DNA of 64,000 nucleotides from JAVBPR01 sp031549485 (GTDB taxonomy: Bacteria > Bacillota > Clostridia > Oscillospirales > Feifaniaceae), in assembly GCA_031549485.1 (NCBI GenBank), contig JAVBPR010000017.1, positions 1-64,000 of the forward strand, read 5' to 3'. A program made the translations under genes and the position numbers. The notes beneath the pieces are model-generated. The model had not been told where the DNA came from, did no database searches, and saw nothing but the letters and a program-made list of their open reading frames with translations. Of this stretch, positions 34,677 to 43,555 are shown piece by piece. How positions within the stretch are numbered: the first letter of the stretch is position 1; each line of letters starts with the position of its first letter.

Positions 34677-35837
34677 ATGGCCGGTAAAAGGGACTATTAT
34701 GAGGTTTTGGGCGTTTCCAAAAGCGCCTCGGATAATGACATAAAAAAAGCCTTTCGCGCGCAAGCAAAAAAATATCATCCGGACGTAAACCCGGGAGATG
34801 CTGCGGCGGAAGCAAAATTCAAAGAAGTAAACGAAGCATATGAAGTGCTTTCGGATGCCGATAAAAAACAAAAATACGACCAGTACGGCCACGCCGGCGT
34901 CGATCCTAATTTCGGGGCGGGCGGCGGCGCAGGCGGCTATGGCGATTTCGGCGGATTTTCAGGATTTTCCGATTTGGGCGATATTTTCGGCTCGATTTTC
35001 GGGAGCGGCTTTGGCGGCGGTTTCGGCGGAAGCACGAGAAGAGGCCCGACCAAAGGCGAGGATTTGCAGACGACCGTTATAATCGACTTTATGGAAGCGG
35101 TGCGCGGCGTTAAGAAAGAGGTTACGATTTCGCGCGTTCAAAAATGCGACGATTGCGGCGGCGAGGGCGCGGCGCCGGGCACTAAAGCGGAAACCTGTAC
35201 CAAATGCGGCGGCACCGGCGCGGTCAAGATACAGCAGAAAACGCCGCTCGGATATATGGCAACCTCAAGACCTTGCGAAACCTGCGGCGGCACCGGAAGA
35301 ATTATCGCCACGCCATGCAAACGATGCAGCGGCAAGGGGAAAATACGGAAAAACAGCAAAATTACGCTCGATATTCCGGCGGGAATTGACGACGGAAAGC
35401 AGCTTCGAAGCCCCGGAAACGGCAACGCCGGTAATTTGGGCGGCCCGTCGGGCGACCTTTACATTATCGTCCGCGTTCGTCCGCACCCTGTATTCACAAG
35501 AGAGGGAAGCAATGTTTTCGTGGAGGTTCCGATAACCTTTGCCGATGCGGCAATCGGCGCCGAAATTGAAGTGCCCACCGTTGACGGCAAGGTCAAACTG
35601 ACCATCCCTGAGGGAACTCAGTCGCACACCGAATTCCGCCTTAAAGGCAAAGGAATTCAGAGACTTGGCAGTGTCGGGCGCGGCGATGAATTTGTAACCG
35701 TTATCGTCGAAGTTCCGAAAAATTTAAGCGGAAAACAAAAAGAGCTTATAAAAGAATTTTCAAACCTGACCGGAAATGCGCAGTACTCTAAGAAAAGCAC
35801 GTTTTTCAATAAAGTTCGCGACGCTTTTAAAGATTAG
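34677..35837 (+). CDS. dnaJ: Chaperone DnaJ (Hsp40)
   Basis: A 386-residue type I DnaJ. The J domain (residues 1-70) has the HPD tripeptide in KKYHPDVNPG. A Gly/Phe-rich stretch follows. Four zinc-binding CxxCxGxG motifs are present (CDDCGGEG, CTKCGGTG, CETCGGTG, CKRCSGKG), then the substrate-binding C-terminal domains. AAGGTGG precedes the ATG. Last gene of the hrcA operon. Confidence 0.97.
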   Translation: MAGKRDYYEVLGVSKSASDNDIKKAFRAQAKKYHPDVNPGDAAAEAKFKEVNEAYEVLSDADKKQKYDQYGHAGVDPNFGAGGGAGGYGDFGGFSGFSDLGDIFGSIFGSGFGGGFGGSTRRGPTKGEDLQTTVIIDFMEAVRGVKKEVTISRVQKCDDCGGEGAAPGTKAETCTKCGGTGAVKIQQKTPLGYMATSRPCETCGGTGRIIATPCKRCSGKGKIRKNSKITLDIPAGIDDGKQLRSPGNGNAGNLGGPSGDLYIIVRVRPHPVFTREGSNVFVEVPITFADAAIGAEIEVPTVDGKVKLTIPEGTQSHTEFRLKGKGIQRLGSVGRGDEFVTVIVEVPKNLSGKQKELIKEFSNLTGNAQYSKKSTFFNKVRDAFKD

Positions 35838-35939
35838 GGAACTTTTTTTAAAAAGTTGCGTCTAAATAAATAGTATTAATTGGAAGAAATTTCGTTTATA
35901 GTTATATCAAGGGAATATTTAAAAGTAGAGGGGACAAAA

Positions 35940-38054
35940 ATGAAAAAACTGATTTCTTTTATCCTGTGCGGTTGCCTTGTCTTGGGGCTTTCTGTGACCG
36001 CTTTTGCGGAAGATGCCGCGCCGGACGGCTCGGATGATACTCCTATTCTTATCAGCGCGCCTGTAGAAGACGGAAAAGGCGGCAAACTTGATGAAAATAC
36101 TCTCGAGAAAATCATTCTTTTTGTAAAGGGCAAGATAACGATTCCCGCCGAGCTCACCGAATTTGACTATTATGTCTATTCATATAAAGACGGCGTTGCG
36201 GAAAACATCTCGCTTTCATGGAGCGACAAAAAGAGAACGCGCACGATTTCGGTTATCTACAGTAGCGAAAATATTCTCGGATATTCCGATTATAAAAACG
36301 ATTCGGGCGATATAAAAATCGCGAAGATAACCCGCGAGCAGGGGCAAGAAGCGGCAGAAGCGTTTGCCAAAAATCTTGTGCCAAGCGTAGGGGAATATAA
36401 AAAAACAGCCGAGCGCGCCGGCGGAAATAATTTTGAATATACATTTACCTATCATAAAAACGGCTTGCCCGTAAATGGAATTTATTTTGTCGTTCGTGTG
36501 GATTACACAGACAAAAGTATAAAAGATTTCTATAACGTCCCGAATTATGCGAAGGAGTTTTTGGGCGATAAGGCAAACGCCATCTCGCTTGAAGAAGCCA
36601 CAAAAATCTATAAAGCGGGCATAAAAGCCGAGCTTTATTATTTCACCAGCTATGACTATAAAGACGGAAAAATCAGCACCTTCCCGGCGTATACCGTAAC
36701 ATCGGAAAACAGCGTTATCGACGCTATTACCGGGAAACCGATTTCATACGGCACGAGAGACGTCGGATATGACGACGGCGACAAAAGCGACAGCAACGAA
36801 GCGGGCGCGGCTCCGACCGATCCGGGCTCGGATGGACTTACCGAAAGCGAAGCGGCGGCAGCCGAGGAATATGACAATATCTTGAAGCCGGAAGAGGCTT
36901 TTGCGAAACTTCAGGAAGCGGTTCCGGAGTTCTTTAAAGACGCGAAACTTACCGGCAACTGGCTCTCAAGAAATTATTATGACAAAGAAACGCTGACCTG
37001 GGAACTCTCGATGGATCAAGGCGACAAGAGAACTTACAGCTATGCGAGCGTCGACGCCAAAACCGGAGAAATCATGTCGTTCTCCTGCTATGACTGGAAC
37101 GACAACGATTACAGCAAGGAATACACCGTAGACAACGAAAAGCTCAAAACCGCGGCAAACGCCATGGTTGCAAGGCTTTCAAAAGGCGATTACAAATATT
37201 CCGAAATCAGCATTTCGGAGAGCAAAGGCCGCTTTGCATACGCAAATTTTGTAAGGCTTGAAAACGATATAAAAACGCAGGACGGCATCTCGGTTTCATT
37301 TGATAACGTAACCGGAAAAATCTGCTCTTACAACAAGCGCATCACAAAAGCTGAATACAAAAAATTCACCCCGGCGGGTGATGAAGCGGTAAAGAACGAA
37401 TATGTCAAGCATTCGCCGCTTGAACTCTGCTATGTTTCGACCGACGGCACAACCTTCTCGCTCGCATATGCCGCGAAGGTTGATTACAATGTAAGCTATT
37501 TCGACGGCATCACGGCAAAGCCGATTAACTATGACGGCAAACCGTATCAGCCCGTTCCGGACGACGGATTTACCTATTCGGATATCTCGGGCCACTATGC
37601 CGAAGCGCAGATAAAAGACCTTGCGGGAATCGGCGTCGGATTTTCGGGCGGACTTTTTAAACCCGACCAGAATATTACCGATACCGAGCTTGCCGAGCTT
37701 CTTCTCAGCGTAAGCGGCGGGAAATATTATATAACTCCGGAAATGATTTATGACTGCATCGGAATGCCGATGCCGGCACCGGGCGCCGAGACAGAGGGCG
37801 TTGTGGTCACCCGCGAAAAAGCGGCCATCTTGATGGCGAACATTCTCGGATACGGAAATGCGGCGAAGCTCGAGGGGATTTATAAACAGCCGTTTTCGGA
37901 TGTAACCGAAGATATGGAAGGCTTTGGCGCGATTGCGATTATCAAAGGGCTTAAAATCGTCGGAGGAAACGGAAACGATACTTTCTCTCCGGCAGCATAC
38001 CTGACAAGAGGTCAATTCGCGATTATGCTTTATAACCTGCTTGCAAACAGGTGA
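35940..38054 (+). CDS. Secreted YcdB/PepSY-like protein with C-terminal SLH domains
   Basis: A 704-residue surface protein. A signal peptide (residues 1-23, ending TAFA-E) is followed by two YcdB/YcdC-type units (about 60-300 and 330-540) with alternating strands and the pattern LSMDQGDKRTYSYASVDAKTGEI typical of PepSY-like folds. The C-terminus holds SLH domains (FTYSDISGHYAEAQIKDLA near 560, and FSDVTEDMEGFGAIAIIKGLKIVGG near 655) that anchor to cell-wall polysaccharide. The ATG at 35940 follows AGAGGGG by 7 bases. The function is unknown; YcdB-like proteins with SLH domains are common in spore-forming Clostridia. Confidence 0.82.
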   Translation: MKKLISFILCGCLVLGLSVTAFAEDAAPDGSDDTPILISAPVEDGKGGKLDENTLEKIILFVKGKITIPAELTEFDYYVYSYKDGVAENISLSWSDKKRTRTISVIYSSENILGYSDYKNDSGDIKIAKITREQGQEAAEAFAKNLVPSVGEYKKTAERAGGNNFEYTFTYHKNGLPVNGIYFVVRVDYTDKSIKDFYNVPNYAKEFLGDKANAISLEEATKIYKAGIKAELYYFTSYDYKDGKISTFPAYTVTSENSVIDAITGKPISYGTRDVGYDDGDKSDSNEAGAAPTDPGSDGLTESEAAAAEEYDNILKPEEAFAKLQEAVPEFFKDAKLTGNWLSRNYYDKETLTWELSMDQGDKRTYSYASVDAKTGEIMSFSCYDWNDNDYSKEYTVDNEKLKTAANAMVARLSKGDYKYSEISISESKGRFAYANFVRLENDIKTQDGISVSFDNVTGKICSYNKRITKAEYKKFTPAGDEAVKNEYVKHSPLELCYVSTDGTTFSLAYAAKVDYNVSYFDGITAKPINYDGKPYQPVPDDGFTYSDISGHYAEAQIKDLAGIGVGFSGGLFKPDQNITDTELAELLLSVSGGKYYITPEMIYDCIGMPMPAPGAETEGVVVTREKAAILMANILGYGNAAKLEGIYKQPFSDVTEDMEGFGAIAIIKGLKIVGGNGNDTFSPAAYLTRGQFAIMLYNLLANR

Positions 38055-38076
38055 CATATACACCCTTTCCTTGAAA

Positions 38077-38108
38077 AATGCTTGGGCGAAAGCCCAAGCA
38101 TTTTTTTT
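38077..38108 (+). terminator. Terminator after the YcdB/SLH gene
   Basis: AATGCTTGGGC-GAAA-GCCCAAGCATT: an 11-bp stem closed by a GAAA tetraloop and followed by eight T residues. Confidence 0.92.
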
Positions 38109-38152
38109 GCGCTTTTTAAATATGTTATATAAAGGAAATTAAGGGGAGGGGA

Positions 38153-39513
38153 ATTGTCATCGGCTTTTTTGAAAAATTAAACGGGCTTGTCTGGGGTGCG
38201 CCCTTAATAATTCTTATTCTTTTTGGAGGAGTATATTTTACCCGACGTCTTAGAGGCGTGCAGTTTTCCGGGATTGGGAAAAGTTTTTCGAGCTTTTTAA
38301 ATCTTCGGGCGGAGAGGGGGAGCTTTCACCCTTCCGCAGCGCGTGTGTCGCACTCGCGGCGACAATAGGAACAGGAAATATCATCGGAATCGCGGCGGCG
38401 ATCGCGATAGGCGGACCGGGCTCGATTTTCTGGATGATTTTGACTACGCTTATCTGCCTTCCTTTGCGCTATGCAGAAGGGTATCTCGGGGCGACCTACC
38501 GCAAGAGCAAACCAAGCGGAATGATTTCCGGCGCATTTTATTATTTTGAAAAATCAAAAAGACCGATAATCCGGGCGCTTGCGCCGGTCTATGCCGTTCT
38601 TTGCCTCGGATGCGCCCTGCTGGGAATGGGCACCATGGTGCAAAGCCGCTCGGTCGCAGACGCGGTTTTGGCGCTTGCCCCGGGGAAAGAAAGCAACACC
38701 TTTATAATAAGCGCGGCAATCGGGATTGTTATGAGCGTTTTATTCTACATTTGCGTGCACAAAGGCGTCTCAAGAATCGGAGATGTCGTCTCGGTCGTCG
38801 TGCCGTTTATGCTTATCGCCTATTGCCTTTGCGGCGCCGCGGCTATTGTTTTTTATAAAAGCGAGCTCCCTGCCGCCTTTTCCGCGATTTTTAAAGGGGC
38901 TTTTAGCGGAAGCGCGGCGATAGGGGGATTTGGAGGCGCCGCGCTTAAAACGGTTATCAGCAGCGGCATTTCAAAAGGCGTTTTCACTAACGAGTCAGGG
39001 CTCGGAACCGCGGCGTTTGCCGCCGGCGCTTCAAAATCCTCGCCGGCTTCGGCGGGATTTGCGCAGATGGGCGTCGCGATAATCGACACCGTTATTGTCT
39101 GCTCGGTTTCGGCGCTCGCGATAATAACAAGCGGCGCATATAAATCAAACCTCTCGGTGACCGAGATAACGGCCGAGGCGTTTTCGCTGGGCGGAATTTT
39201 TCCGGCGGGCGGAAAAATGGTGTATATCTCAACTATACTTTTCGCCTTTATGAGCGCGCTCGGCGTATATTTTTACGGGCGGCAGAGCCTTCGGTATTTG
39301 ACCGGCGGCCACGGCGTCACTGTTTTCAATCTGCTTTTTGCCGTCTTTATTTTTGCCGGATGCGTTTATCCTGTCATGACCATTTGGAATATCGCGGATA
39401 TACTAAACGGGCTGATGGCATTTTTGAATCTTCCGGCGCTTATCAGCGTTGCGGCGCTTGTCAAAAGCCCTTTCGGGAAAAGGAAAAAAGAGGCACTGCA
39501 ATTAACAGAATAA
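38153..39513 (+). pseudogene. Sodium:alanine symporter (AGCS family), frameshifted
   Basis: Translation in two frames rebuilds one AGCS transporter of about 453 residues. The first frame gives FFEKLNGLVWGAPLIILIL up to about 38220. From 38221 a frame shifted by one base gives FGGVYFTRRLRGVQF, then SPFRSACVALAATIGTGNIIG and the rest of the transporter to 39513. One T appears lost from the run at 38220-38223. The start is also unclear: no ATG, GTG or TTG is in the first frame (ATT at 38153 is), while a TTG at 38154 would need another base in the T-run at 38165-38170. GGGGAGGGG lies just upstream. It is either a recent pseudogene or two homopolymer sequencing errors. Confidence 0.85.
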
Positions 39514-39545
39514 AAAGAGCCGCTTCGTTTTCGAAGCGGCTCTTT
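39514..39545. terminator. Bidirectional terminator between convergent transporter genes
   Basis: A 14-bp perfect stem, AAAGAGCCGCTTCG and complement, around TTTT. It is flanked by T on one side and A on the other, so it can serve both strands. Confidence 0.88.
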
Positions 39546-39556
39546 GCTTGTTTTAT

Positions 39557-40687
39557 TTATATTGATATATGACGGCGTTTAAGGCGTTTATCGATATACC
39601 TTGAGAGGAAGGTGTAGGCAAGAGCCATAATAGGCGCGCCGAAAACCATTCCGACAACCCCGAAAAGACTGCCGCCGATAGTTATGCCGAGAAGAACGAA
39701 AAATCCGGAAATTCCGATGGCATTGCCGACAACTCTCGGATATATTAGATTGTTGTCAACCTGCTGGATAACAAGGATAAAGACGACAAACCATAGTGCT
39801 TTGACCGGACTTTCGAGCAGGATAAGCAGGGTGGAGGGAATCGCGCCGAGCCACGGGCCGAGCAGCGGGATAATATTTGTAAGTCCGATGATAAGGCCGA
39901 TAATCGGCGCGTATTCGGGAGATATGCGGAAAGCCCAGACGCCGAAAGCGCAAAGCGTTCCCAAAATAAGCGCTTCGGTGAGCTGGCCGCCGATAAATTT
40001 TTGCAGCGTAACATTGAATTCGTGGCCGAAATCGAGGAACTTCTCCATTTTTTCTTTCGAGATAAAAGAATAAAGCAATTTTTTGCTTATTAAAATCAGC
40101 TTCTCTTTTGCCGAGAGCATATAGACCGAGAAGATTATTCCGATGAAAAGGTTCAGAAGCCCGCCGGTAAAGGTGAGGGTAAAACCGTAAATTTTCGGAA
40201 TAGAATTTATAAGGAAAGTTTTAACCGAATTGAAAATCTCGTCGATGCTCGGGAGGTCTTTTAGCATTGCCGACAGGAATTCGTTATTTACTTCCAAATC
40301 GTTATACCAGTTTGTTATTGTGGTGATATAGGCGGGGATTTTCGTAATCAGCAAGGTAATATTAGAAATAATTGTGGGCAAAATAACCGCAAAAACAATG
40401 TAAAAGAAGATTAAGAATGAAAGATATGTCGCGGCGAGCGAAAAGGAACGTTTGTGCTTTGTAAAAAACGGCTTGCAAAAAAACTTGCCTTTAAAAACGG
40501 TATTTTCAAAAAACTTTAATAGTCCGTTAAGAATAAAAGCAATTCCGAGCCCCCAGAAAAACGGGGTAAGGAGCGCAAAAAAACCGCCGATTTTTGAAAA
40601 AATCGTTCCTATATTGGAAAGCACGAGGAAAAGAATAATCGCGAAAGCTATGACAATATAGATATTATTTTGTTTTTTTATTTCCAT
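39557..40687 (-). CDS. AI-2E family transporter (PerM-like)
   Basis: A 376-residue polytopic membrane protein of the AI-2E/UPF0118 family, with about eight hydrophobic segments. The conserved region is EALILGTLCAFGVWAFR..., then IGLTNIIPLLGPWLGAIPS and the C-terminal VGNAIGISGFFVLLGI. Members have been linked to autoinducer-2 export, ion antiport or general efflux, so the substrate is not assigned. AAGGAG precedes the ATG. Transcribed leftward, divergent from gapA. Confidence 0.88.
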   Translation of the reverse strand: MEIKKQNNIYIVIAFAIILFLVLSNIGTIFSKIGGFFALLTPFFWGLGIAFILNGLLKFFENTVFKGKFFCKPFFTKHKRSFSLAATYLSFLIFFYIVFAVILPTIISNITLLITKIPAYITTITNWYNDLEVNNEFLSAMLKDLPSIDEIFNSVKTFLINSIPKIYGFTLTFTGGLLNLFIGIIFSVYMLSAKEKLILISKKLLYSFISKEKMEKFLDFGHEFNVTLQKFIGGQLTEALILGTLCAFGVWAFRISPEYAPIIGLIIGLTNIIPLLGPWLGAIPSTLLILLESPVKALWFVVFILVIQQVDNNLIYPRVVGNAIGISGFFVLLGITIGGSLFGVVGMVFGAPIMALAYTFLSRYIDKRLKRRHISI

Positions 40688-40733
40688 ATCAGGCTCCTTT
40701 TAAAATTATGGGATAATGTTATCACATTTTCGC

Positions 40734-40762
40734 TTGAAATAACAGATTAAATAAATTATAAT
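40734..40762 (+). promoter_or_regulatory. Sigma-A promoter of gapA
   Basis: TTGAAA (40734-40739), 17-base spacer, TATAAT (40757-40762), 34 bases before the start codon. A strong, near-consensus promoter, as expected for a glycolytic gene. Confidence 0.88.
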
Positions 40763-40796
40763 ATATTTTGTTATAAAATTATAGGGGGATTATCAA

Positions 40797-41807
40797 ATGT
40801 CAGTAAAAATCGGTATTAACGGCTTTGGCAGAATCGGCCGCCTCGTGTTCAGAAGCGCAATTTTGAACCCGAACGTTACCTTTGTCGGTATCAATGATCC
40901 GTTCATCGATCCGGAGTATATGTGCTATATGCTCAAATACGATTCGATCCACGGTAGATTTGAGGGGACAATCAGCCACACAGACGATTCTATTATCGTT
41001 GATGGCAAAGAAGTTAAAGTATACAGCTGCATGAATCCTGAGGAGATTCCGTGGGGAGCTTGCGGCGCGGATTACGTCGTTGAGTCTACCGGCGTTTTCA
41101 CCACCATCGAAAAAGCAAACGCGCACATCAAAGCGGGCGCGAAAAAAGTTGTCATTTCTGCTCCGTCGGCTGATGCTCCGATGTTTGTTATGGGCGTTAA
41201 TAACGACAAATACGAAACAAGCATGAACGTTGTTTCGAACGCTTCCTGCACAACAAACTGCCTTGCACCGCTTGCAAAAGTTATAAATGATAATTTCGGA
41301 ATTACAGACGGCCTCATGACCACCGTTCATTCCACAACAGCAACACAGAAAACTGTTGACGGCCCGTCGAAAAAAGACTGGCGCGGCGGCAGAGCGGCAG
41401 CGGGCAACATCATTCCGTCGTCCACAGGCGCTGCAAAAGCTGTCGGAAAAGTTATTCCGGAGCTTAACGGAAAACTCACCGGTATGTCGTTCCGCGTTCC
41501 GACGCTCGACGTTTCGGTTGTCGACCTTACTGTAAATCTCGCAAAACCTGCATCTTATGCAGATATCTGCGCGGCGGTTAAAAAAGCTGCCGACGGCGAG
41601 CTCAAAGGCATTCTCGGTTACACCGAGGACGAAGTTGTTTCGACCGACTTTATCACCGATCCGAGAACCTCGATCTTTGACGCTAAAGCGGGTATCGCTC
41701 TTACCGACAAATTTGTCAAACTTGTTTCGTGGTACGATAACGAGTGGGGCTATTCAAACAAAGTTGTTGACCTCATTTCCTACATGAGTACAAAAGACAA
41801 CTTTTAA
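40797..41807 (+). CDS. gapA: Glyceraldehyde-3-phosphate dehydrogenase, type I
   Basis: A 336-residue glycolytic enzyme that oxidises glyceraldehyde-3-phosphate with NAD+ and phosphate. It has the NAD-binding GINGFGRIGR at the N-terminus and the catalytic cysteine in SNASCTTNCLAPL near residue 152. The active-site His is in the TTVHSTTATQ region, and WYDNEWGYS stands near the end. The ribosome site is GGGGG with a slightly long spacing. It is monocistronic between its promoter and a terminator. Confidence 0.98.
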   Translation: MSVKIGINGFGRIGRLVFRSAILNPNVTFVGINDPFIDPEYMCYMLKYDSIHGRFEGTISHTDDSIIVDGKEVKVYSCMNPEEIPWGACGADYVVESTGVFTTIEKANAHIKAGAKKVVISAPSADAPMFVMGVNNDKYETSMNVVSNASCTTNCLAPLAKVINDNFGITDGLMTTVHSTTATQKTVDGPSKKDWRGGRAAAGNIIPSSTGAAKAVGKVIPELNGKLTGMSFRVPTLDVSVVDLTVNLAKPASYADICAAVKKAADGELKGILGYTEDEVVSTDFITDPRTSIFDAKAGIALTDKFVKLVSWYDNEWGYSNKVVDLISYMSTKDNF

Positions 41808-41831
41808 TCTTCGGACGAATATTTTTTAAAT

Positions 41832-41859
41832 AAAACGCTCCTCTTTGAGGAGCGTTTTT
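41832..41859 (+). terminator. Terminator after gapA
   Basis: AAAACGCTCCTC-TTT-GAGGAGCGTTTT: a perfect 12-bp stem with trailing T residues. Confidence 0.92.
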
Positions 41860-42013
41860 GTTTTGCTTTGCAAATCGACAGCGGCGCAGGGATTATTATC
41901 ATTGTCAGCATCGGGTTGAAAAATCCTGATATTATGCGGGTTGCGCAGCTGTGTACTGGCAAAAAATTCCGGCGCGAACTTTATTTTGGCTTGTATTTAT
42001 TAATTTTTGAGTG

Positions 42014-42042
42014 TTGAAAAAAGGCAAGCTGTTTTATAGTAT
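42014..42042 (+). promoter_or_regulatory. Candidate promoter of SLH gene 1
   Basis: TTGAAA (42014-42019), N17, TAGTAT (42037-42042), overlapping the AT motif ATATATGTATA at 42041-42051. The -10 match is moderate. Confidence 0.45.
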
Positions 42043-42089
42043 ATATGTATATACTTTGCAAATATTATTTTTAATAGGAGGAAGTAAAC

Positions 42090-43394
42090 ATGAAAAAAAC
42101 CTTGGCACTTGTGCTTGCCCTGACGATGGTATTTTCCTTTGTCGCAAGCGCAGCATTTTCGGATGTCGATTCGTCCACCCCGGCAGGCAAAGCCATTGAC
42201 GTACTTGCGGAAAAAGGCATTGTCGGCGGCAAAGGTGACGGCAAATTCGATCCGACAGGTGATGTAAAAAGAGAAGAATTTTCAAAGATTGTCTACATCG
42301 CGAAAACCGGCGAGACAGCAGCGCCGGCAGGCAAAGACATCTTTACCGACGTTACGGCGGCGAGCTGGGCATACGGCTATATCACATGGGCGTATGAGAA
42401 CAAAATCGTCGGCGGCAAAGGCGACGGCATATTTGAGCCGGGCGGCAAAATCAAAGTAGCGGAAGCTGCAAAAATGCTTGTTGTCGCTCTCGGCGGCGAC
42501 AGCGCGCTTGCATATCCGGACGGATTTATGGCCGAGGCGGAGAAAGACGGCTTCTTTGCCGATATGGCGGCAATGGATAAATTCAAAGATCTCAACCGCG
42601 CAGAAACAGCGCAGATGGTCTATAATGCGTTCTTTAATGAAGGCGATACCGAGCCGGGTCCCGGACCGGTTGAACCAGGCGATTATAACGAAGAACTTTT
42701 CGGACCGCTCGTTATCGCGGTTACCGGAAAAGGCGACAGCACAATCAAGGTTTCGAGAATCGACGCGAAATCGACCGCGCTCAAACTCGATCCGAACGAA
42801 ATGCTCAGCACAACAACAATTACCACAAAACTTGTAAACGAAAAAGAATATAAACTCACATCAGACTGTAAAATCGTCAAGGCAAAAGGCAGCTTTGCAA
42901 ACAAAGAGGCGTTTGCCGACGCTACCAAAGACGATATCCTCGTTTCGGACGCGGAAGGGTTTTATACTGCGGAGCTTACTTTCAACCAAAATGTCGAAGT
43001 GAAAGAAATCAAGCTCTTTACAACTGCGGTTCCGTATACTTGGAAACAGCTTTCGAACAACTATTTCCCGAAACCATACGAACTTCAGATGCTCTGTAAT
43101 CCGGGCGGGGAAGACGAAGTTTTCTTCGGCAAAGAAGTTGAAGCGAATCAGAAAACCGACGGCGAGCTCGTCTATCCGTCAGCCCCGGCAGAGGGCGCGG
43201 TCAGGATAATGTATCTTGAAGACGGAAAACTTGACAGATACCGTGTAAAATTCCTTATTCCGAAAAGCGCGAAACTCGGTGATAAATTCACCTTCACATG
43301 GACAACACAAACAACCGATCTCAACAGAATTGCGACCGCTGTATGCACCGTTGTAATGGTGGATAAAATCACACAGGATATCCCGCACGAATAA
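42090..43394 (+). CDS. S-layer homology domain protein, paralogue 1 (short)
   Basis: A 434-residue surface protein. A signal peptide (MKKTLALVLALTMVFSFVASA) leads into three SLH repeats: FSDVDSSTPAGKAIDVLAEKG, FTDVTAASWAYGYITWAYENK, and a degenerate third ending LNRAETAQMVYNAFF, over residues 22-185. A PGPGPVEPG hinge and a beta-rich export region follow. The SLH repeats bind wall polysaccharide. Compared with the next gene it stops after the ATAVCT(V/I) segment and lacks the last domain of about 100 residues, ending in VDKITQDIPHE. GGAGG precedes the ATG by 9 bases, in a leader shared by all four copies. Confidence 0.88.
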   Translation: MKKTLALVLALTMVFSFVASAAFSDVDSSTPAGKAIDVLAEKGIVGGKGDGKFDPTGDVKREEFSKIVYIAKTGETAAPAGKDIFTDVTAASWAYGYITWAYENKIVGGKGDGIFEPGGKIKVAEAAKMLVVALGGDSALAYPDGFMAEAEKDGFFADMAAMDKFKDLNRAETAQMVYNAFFNEGDTEPGPGPVEPGDYNEELFGPLVIAVTGKGDSTIKVSRIDAKSTALKLDPNEMLSTTTITTKLVNEKEYKLTSDCKIVKAKGSFANKEAFADATKDDILVSDAEGFYTAELTFNQNVEVKEIKLFTTAVPYTWKQLSNNYFPKPYELQMLCNPGGEDEVFFGKEVEANQKTDGELVYPSAPAEGAVRIMYLEDGKLDRYRVKFLIPKSAKLGDKFTFTWTTQTTDLNRIATAVCTVVMVDKITQDIPHE

Positions 43395-43555
43395 ATTTGA
43401 TAATCTTTTGTTACTTTGCCCTGTAAAGCTTTGCCGTGCAGGGCAAAATACCCCATATATTGGCAATAAAATAATTTGTTTACTGTATTGAATTAATTTA
43501 GTTTTTGCAGTAAAATACAACTCAGTAACCAATAAAATTTTGGAGGACGTAAAAC

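Noticed and set aside
38296..38302. Slippery-looking heptamer TTTAAAT in the symporter gene, suggesting programmed -1 frameshifting
   Set aside because: Codon-by-codon reading shows the correct frame is already restored upstream (GGVYFTRRLRGVQF from 38224), so the shift lies at the T-run near 38220, not here.
43415..43450. TTTGCCCTG...CAGGGCAAA hairpin after SLH gene 1 as a terminator
   Set aside because: The loop is long and there is no T tract, so I could not support it as a terminator; it may still fold.
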